A stretch of DNA of 64,000 bases. Source: Ophiura sarsii (taxonomy: Eukaryota > Echinodermata > Ophiuroidea > Amphilepidida > Ophiuridae). Below, piece by piece: positions 58,601 through 64,000 of this stretch. Within the stretch, counting starts at the first letter, position 1, and every line of letters starts with the position of its first letter. The position numbers and the translations under genes are program-made. The notes below the pieces were generated by a model. The model had not been told where the DNA came from. It ran no database searches and worked only from the letters and a program-made list of their open reading frames with translations. The stretch lies in the NCBI GenBank assembly GCA_035610835.1, contig CM069455.1, forward strand, positions 2,379,805 through 2,443,804, given 5' to 3'.

Positions 58601-60417
58601 AAGCATGCTTTCTGAAATGTGTGTTGGGGGGGGGGGTCACAAAATAATGGACTGTATTGGTAGGGGGGGTCATAAAAATATGCAGCTCTTGGATAGGGTG
58701 GGTCATGAAAAAATTGTCTGGGTCTATCCACATTTTTGGGACCCCCCCCCCCCCCCCCCCCTTCCGAAGAAAATGCCAGCCCCTTAAGTATGCATTTATG
58801 AATGAGGTAGAATTATATTTTGAAGACAATGATTTGTAAGAAGGTATAGATCTCAGATTTGTGAAAGAGTTTCACACCTGTGCGAAAGTGTGAAACTCTG
58901 AGTAGCAACTACCGTACCAAATGGTTTAACTTATATTTCGCTCAGCATCACATTGAGCACTCTGCAAGAAGATTGCTTCTTTACCAATAATACAAGTGTT
59001 ATAAATATTTTAAATTGTGTGATATGTGAATCGTCCCCAGATTCATTGTTATTTTTCTTACAGTTAATGGTCCTTATTCCATATAGTTTATACTTTTAAG
59101 TCACTTAAACATTTAGGGGTGGGCGCTTATTAAGGCATAGGCGATAATATGATACATTCAATTTCTGATAGGTAAGTCCATCGTGCGGTTCCATACTATA
59201 AGCAAGGAGTTATTATAACTATAATAACTCCTTGCTATAAGCTAAGCTCATCAATACCTCACTTAAACATTTAGGGGTGGGCGCTTATTAAGGCATAGGC
59301 GATAATATGATATTTAACTTCTGATAGGTAAGTCCATCGTGCGGTTACATACTATAAGCAAGGAGTTATTATAAGCTAAGCTCATCAATACCTGTAACAG
59401 GGGGAGAAAGCTGAATTGAAGCTGAGAATTTCTTTTTTTGCTTTCACATTGTTTTCAAACATAACTTACATGATGTGTTTATCTTGCCATGGGTTTCAGT
59501 TATGAATCTCCCCTGCATTTTCATCCTGTAAAACAAAGAAAAAGCGAAAGGATAGTATATAGGCCGGTATAATAAAATTAAGCTAGACTTCAAAAGTATG
59601 CATATTGAGGAGTATGAAGAATAGTAACAAACCGTGGAATAAATAAAGCATATAATTGCCCCAAATCCCTTTTTCATTTCATTGTAAATTTGAAACTGGC
59701 AGAGTGCATAGAACATGCAATACAGGTTACAGGTGGAAACTTTCACAGCATTGCTATTAAATTAGAACAGAATTAAAGCAATATTAGGCGATCTTCTTTT
59801 CAAATTTGTTCACATATTATTTTGTTCACTCTCTCTTGAATGAACTTTGTTTGTTGAGTAGACTTTCCCGGACTCACATCTTGACTTAATTGTTTTGGCA
59901 AAACCATCACAGAACTTCAATCAAGATAGAAATCTGCTTAATTTGTCAACATATCTTTTTTAAATGTATTCAAAAAGGAGTGTATACAGATGAGATTGTA
60001 GCTGGAAACACTGTCACATGGTGTCAAGTGATGAAATTCTATTTATGAATGAAAAGCCATTCAGAAAATAAACTAAATAGACTGAATAGACTCTCAGTTG
60101 TTTGAAAATAATCTGTCGGAACAGTTTCCATCAGTTGTATTTCAATACATTCAAACCATAAAGTAATTAGGAATCATATATATCTGTAACTTGGAGGACT
60201 TTAAGACAATCTGCATTCAAAGTAAAAATCAAGGATAGAGGGCATCGTTTAGAAACATGGATTTATAAGACATTTAAAACCAAAGGGTAGGATTTTTATA
60301 ACTTACATGTTCAGTATCGCATGGTACTGTACCCTGGAGAGATCATGTTTAGGCTGTGTATGCCTTTCAATCCTCACATATATATTGCCAATATTAGGGC
60401 AGCCGGGATACATGCAC
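55159..60417 (-). CDS. Unknown C2H2-finger protein gene, 3' four exons (partial)
   Basis: Exons in transcript order: 60417-60307, 59525-59470, 56292-56242, 55682-55159. All use GTAAGT donors and AG acceptors and phases agree (2, 1, 1), giving about 246 residues to the stop. The first visible exon has a C-x4-C-x12-H-x4-H finger. The last exon is acidic, with a YQCFLC..WH motif near the C-terminus. The 5' part lies upstream, possibly at the assembly gap. I do not recognise the family. Repeats fill the introns. Coding status rests on four matching splice junctions, which is unlikely by chance. Confidence 0.7.
56242..56292 (-). CDS. Finger gene, internal exon
   Basis: 51 nt between TTCTTTTTTTTCAG and GTAAGT (minus strand), reading FADFCPAVQEHFPGCRI with split codons at both ends. 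Confidence 0.65.
56300..58450. other. Intron of the finger gene; poly-C tract
   Basis: AT-rich with a long C-run at about 57618-57640. No exons supported; several chance frames. Confidence 0.4.
58451..58786. mobile_element. Poly-G foldback with six GGGGGTCAYAAA-type repeats
   Basis: Arms GGGGCTGGCATTTTCTTCGG...G-run and C-run...CCGAAGAAAATGCCAGCCCC pair over ~28 bp plus the homopolymers. Between them six units of 30-45 bp start with 6-13 G followed by TCATA, TCACAAA or TCATGAAA. No plausible protein. Confidence 0.85.
59099..59395 (+). repeat. Two-copy tandem repeat with a snap-back insertion in copy 1
   Basis: Both copies start CACTTAAACATTTAGGGGTG and end AAGCTCATCAATACCT. Copy 1 has ~19 extra bases that form a perfect palindrome, AGCAAGGAGTTATTATA followed by TATAATAACTCCTTGCT (about 59200-59242). 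Confidence 0.9.
59470..59525 (-). CDS. Finger gene, internal exon
   Basis: 56 nt between TTTGTTTTACAG and GTAAGT (minus strand), reading MKMQGRFITETHGKINTS with split codons that match both neighbours. Confidence 0.65.
60307..60417 (-). CDS. Finger gene, first visible exon: C2H2 finger
   Basis: Acceptor TTGATATTATTACAG, donor GTAAGT (minus strand). It reads CMYPGCPNIGNIYVRIERH, then TQPKHDLSRVQYHAILN. The Cys and His spacing C-x4-C-x12-H-x4-H suits a single zinc finger. One base is carried in, so an upstream exon is required. Confidence 0.7.
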
Positions 60418-60554
60418 CTGTAATAATATCAAATGGTAAAATATGTGTACACTTTTTATCATATTGTATAAGTGCATATACCTGCAAGATAAGAATTAGA
60501 CACCCATCTGCAATAATCAATTTAACTCGGACACAATAATTACACAATAGCAGT

Positions 60555-60654
60555 NNNNNNNNNNNNNNNNNNNNNNNNNNNNNNNNNNNNNNNNNNNNNN
60601 NNNNNNNNNNNNNNNNNNNNNNNNNNNNNNNNNNNNNNNNNNNNNNNNNNNNNN
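60555..60654. other. Assembly gap (100 N)
   Basis: Exactly 100 undetermined bases, a conventional gap of unknown size. It may hide 5' exons or the promoter of the finger gene. Confidence 0.99.
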
Positions 60655-61039
60655 CTGTCCGCGATTACCCCGCGTCGCCATTACCCCACCTTCCCCTACC
60701 ACCAGTCCATGGTCAAAATCAATGCGCATACACTACTTCAACACTCCTACATCTTTCTACATTCAACCTTCGAAGATTCAACACGTCCCTCCCATACTAG
60801 CATCCCGACTAGCATTCCAGTCAAGCGCATCATAAAAACCTGTTAGTTATACTTTTGACAGGAGTTCTCGGTAACGTTCCTCGCGATAAATACTACACTA
60901 GTAAAGTAAGTATAGTATTAGACTGTAATTCTATTGGACTAGTAGTTAGTATAGAAGTACAACAACTTGAAGTGAGTGACTGCTAGTACAAGGCCAAGGA
61001 GGACAACAAAACGTTGATAGCGGATAGACACGTTTCATA

Positions 61040-61149
61040 ATGTCTACCTCCTCGGTAGCAGAAGAGGCTAGAGAAGAGGCAGCTTCTACAAATTCAATTG
61101 CTGACGAGGATATCGGCGTCCAAATCCAAAGAAACAACGACAGTGACAT
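61040..61149 (+). CDS. Possible first coding exon of a divergent + strand gene
   Basis: ATG at 61040 opens MSTSSVAEEAREEAASTNSI, then ADEDIGVQIQRNNDSD, acidic and Ser-rich, to a GTAAAT donor at 61150 (a TAA follows in frame if unspliced). A strong acceptor at the window end (GTGTTTATTTTAG, 63996) could be its partner. It resembles a 5' exon near a bidirectional promoter, but no homology supports it. Confidence 0.3.
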
Positions 61150-61215
61150 GTAAATATAAATTTCAATTATATGAAAAACCGAATCAAAAGGCCATCATCA
61201 TTCCTCACTCATAGC

Positions 61216-61325
61216 ATGGACTTATAGCAAGTCCATGATGGACTTATAGCAAGTCCATGATGGACTTATAGCAAGTCCATGATGGACTTATAGCAAGTCC
61301 ATGATGGACTTATAGCAAGTCCATG
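61216..61325. repeat. Hairpin array, 5 x 22 bp
   Basis: Unit ATGGACTTATAGCAAGTCCATG (22 bp), five perfect copies. Each folds as CATGGACTT / AAGTCCATG around ATAGC. Confidence 0.95.
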
Positions 61326-61454
61326 CTCATAGTCACATACTGAATCAGCTCTCTGTAAGGCCATATCAAAATAAAAACTAGTTTCTCTTCCTAATTTTGG
61401 AAAAAGGTGGATGAGGGCACCCCCCCCCCCCCCCCCCCCATTTTTTTAGTATTA

Positions 61455-61560
61455 GGCCCTTCACATTAATTTTGAGTTTCCTGTTGCAGGTTTAAAAAAA
61501 AGGACAAGGTAAGGTGACTTTTAATTATTAACTATTAAATTATCTTTTATTTTCTCTATT
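61455..61560 (+). mobile_element. Solo end of the 47474-48347 Harbinger-like family
   Basis: TTA then GGCCCTTCACATTAATT, a TTGAGTTTCCTGTTGCAGG block and GGTGACTTTTAATTATT match the 48347 end read inward. No opposite end found in the window. Confidence 0.65.
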
Positions 61561-62396
61561 TTGAAACTAATTATGTTTTATTTAATATTATAAAAAAACT
61601 TGTCGTTGGCGATTTTTTAAAACTTATACATACATATTTATAAAGCCTATCTCACAATCTAATTATTTTGTGGTGGCAACCAATTTCACTATCCTTATAT
61701 AGTTATATCGAGGACTCTGCATTTAATTATTTTCCAAAAAGATTATTTTGATACCCAAGTAATAATGCAATCATTTTCTATATTTGTACATTATCATCCA
61801 TAGCTGATGTGAAATAAGTCAGAAAGTAGCAAATAAAGTTGATTGAAAATCATTTTAAACTAAGGCGAAAATGGTTAACACAAAAAAAACCTGCTTTCAA
61901 GTAAAAATCAAAGAGTGCCCTTGTAAAAGATCGCATAATTATTGTGACCTCAAGCAAACCCAAACTCTTTTCAGATGTAATGGCTGGGGGGGGGGGGGGG
62001 GGTATATAATATGTTCGGATATGAGTATGGTAAAGACTGTTAAGACCGCTCACTTCAGCGACACTCTCATTAATAATTGGCCCCATAGACACATATTTTC
62101 ATTTAGTCTAGAGTAGAGACGTCAAGTATTATAGACGTCAACTTTAAGTTATAGTTGATCGATCTAGACCAAAATGATCAAATGAAAATAAATCCTGCGG
62201 TCTTTTAACCACAGTTCCAGGTTCTACTCATTTCAAGATTTTGTTATTCAACATTCATGTGCCTTTTTATAGTACTACCTTTTTAGGGCTTTCAGCCTTT
62301 CACTAATTAGTAATTACATAATTGGAATCGATGTATGAACAAATTCAAAAATTCTGTTTTGATTGAAAGCAAAATAGGCATAATTCTGTTATAACT

Positions 62397-62475
62397 TATA
62401 CCCTTCACACCAACATTGGTAGTATGCGCCGTTCTTAAAATATCACGCACTATAAATACCCCTGTGAAGGGTATA
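62397..62475. mobile_element. 79 bp mini-palindrome element
   Basis: Perfect 13-bp inverted ends, TATACCCTTCACA and TGTGAAGGGTATA, too short to encode anything. Confidence 0.6.
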
Positions 62476-62654
62476 GCAGTATAGAATTACTCCGCAAAAA
62501 ATATTGTGTCCTTTTTAACATTAATATTCATGATTTTTTATAATGCATTATGCAGGCCTGATTTTTTGGTGGTGCCGGCTTTGCTAAAAAGTATTGCCTG
62601 CTCTTTCTGACACCCCTTTACATAATTATGTAGGCTGCATGGCTATACAGCTGA

Positions 62655-63744
62655 CAGGGTGTCCCAGTCCCTAAATAAAATGGTGCACATGTTTAACCAA
62701 CTCGTTGACCATAAATATCTAATATAATGGTGTACAACGTTTAAAATGTATGAAAAGATTAAACACCTGGCTTTCAGATCCCGTTTATTTCATCTAATTC
62801 AGATTTGTCAATCCTGAGATATGGCCAACTAACTATAATGCAATTGCAAGCCCGGCCTCCGGGGACGCGGGGACCGTACACGAGTGTACACAAAATGATG
62901 CCCGGCTATGCGGGGGAGTGTACACACGGACGTACAAACTGTGCCCCTGCTAGCCGGGTCATGTAGTGGGGACGCACGCTAAGGTACACAAATGTACACC
63001 CCAGCCGCTTGCTATAAATAAGCTAGAGATGCGATGCGCTTGACGGAATAAGCCTAATAAAACATAGGGAACACGTAGAAATGCATTCTGTTATGGTTGC
63101 AGAAAGAAATAAGTGACCTTGGGACTGTAGCCGGGTGAATACTTTGTCCTGGGAAATGGGTGGCCGGAACTGTACACTTGGTCCCGGCCAAGGGGGGCCG
63201 GGACGGTAGCGGGGACGTACACAAAATGGTGCCCGGCCCTGTGGGGACAGTACACGATTGTACCCGGGACGTTACAAGGGCAATTTGTACTTCCCGGCCC
63301 TAATCTTTTGCTATCCCCGGGTCCCCGGCGCCAGGGATGCAAGTGCATAAAAGCTACCCAAAATTGATGTTGTGCTTTTTTACAGTTTAAAAGGTTTACT
63401 CAGGACTAAGATACAAGTTACACCTGTTCAAGTGTCCAAGACTTATGTTGGGTAGGGGTATACGGTGAATAGTAAGGAGGAGGTTGACAAATTGTCTTTT
63501 TGTTAGTTTTGATGCTCATAATGATCATTCTTTCTATAAAAGTGTTACAACATTGATTGTTGGTAGCTTTGATAAACTGGGTATATCTCAGGATTGACAA
63601 AACCAAATCAGATCAAATAAAATAATGGTATTTGAAAGTTAAGTCTTTCATATTTTCATGTGTATAAACATTAATACACCAAACATAGGATCTTCATGGT
63701 AAACAAGTTCTGCAAACACATGCATCCTTTTTAGGGACACCCTG
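62655..63744. mobile_element. ~1.1 kb mariner-like element with long inverted ends
   Basis: Left CAGGGTGTCCCAGTCCCTAA and right (inward) CAGGGTGTCCCTAAAAAGG. Similarity recurs ~150 bp inside (TGTCAATCCTGAGATAT at about 62807 and, inverted, near 63585). The centre is occupied by a GC-rich insert. Confidence 0.7.
62838..63348. mobile_element. GC-rich ~510 bp element nested in the mariner-like element
   Basis: Ends ATGCAATTGCAAGCCCGGCC and (inverted) ATGCACTTGCATCCCTGGCG, followed inward by GGGGAC.CGGGGA on both. The inside repeats GTACACAAAATG(A/G)TGCCCGGC (62886 and 63208). Base composition is far from the AT-rich surroundings. No coding frame supported. Confidence 0.7.
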
Positions 63745-64000
63745 TAGAATTGTCTTTTGATGTTTATGTTGTTGGTTACACTCAAGTAATATTTAATTTA
63801 AACTATTTTGTAGCTAGGTTTGGATAAGAGAAAGACATATGTTGACCTAACATGCATTTGGAGGTATATTATAATAATTTATAAAGGCAATTTCCATTTC
63901 CACCTCAACATTTTGATGATTTACAATAAATGTTACTGTTGTTTTTGTTTTTACACTTTCTATCTAATGTATCATTTTGTTTTGTGTTTATTTTAGAATT
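63745..64000 (+). other. Window end with a strong acceptor-like site
   Basis: TTTTTACACTTTCT ... GTGTTTATTTTAG ends at 63996. Only four bases follow, so an exon start is possible but unproven. Confidence 0.35.

Overview
Eukaryotic, animal-type genomic DNA, AT-rich and dense in repeats. The organism cannot be named from sequence alone. Consensus GT-AG introns of roughly 0.4 to 4 kb, CR1/L2-like and L1/Tx1-like LINEs, tRNA-headed SINEs, many short DNA transposons (hAT-, Tc1/mariner- and Harbinger-like by target duplications and inverted ends) and long poly-G tracts fit a marine invertebrate, perhaps a deuterostome. Almost all short open frames are chance; the genes appear only when exons are stitched together.

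Gene 1 (+ strand, about 13.8 to 39.1 kb) is an intron-rich member of the Kyakuja-Dileera-Zisupton (KDZ) transposase family. Fifteen exons with compatible phases give a cysteine cluster, CxC motif, CPAC, the first catalytic block (LDGNF), CRHG...GER, FHVYGHKSSCQ and GLTDGE..ER.W, then a basic and an acidic C-terminal part. The exon expected to carry the middle catalytic YDxxC block was not found in the 3.9-kb intron where it belongs. An alternative acceptor at 23059 would keep the frame open without it (about 833 aa), so this may be a domesticated, catalytically dead copy or a copy with an unrecognised exon.

Gene 2 (- strand, 60.4 to 55.2 kb) has four visible exons, encoding a C2H2-type finger and a 174-residue acidic C-terminal exon of unknown function. 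Its 5' part is missing, near a 100-N assembly gap. A possible divergent + strand gene starts at 61040 and runs off the window.

The rest is transposons and satellites. 0-13 kb: a broken L2/CR1-like LINE, inverted-repeat elements, a 7 x 170-bp array, a MITE family and a hAT MITE with perfect 8-bp target duplication. KDZ introns: three LINE remnants, a 2.85-kb inverted-repeat element with about a dozen copies of one internal motif, a tRNA-like foldback, and a 60-copy 30-bp minisatellite apparently born at a transposon/target junction. 39-55 kb: mariner-like elements, one holding a recent L1-like insertion with 15-bp target duplications, SINEs, hAT and Harbinger MITEs, and a 350-bp near-perfect foldback nested in another element. 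55-64 kb: gene 2, poly-G foldbacks, hairpin arrays and a GC-rich element nested in a mariner-like element.
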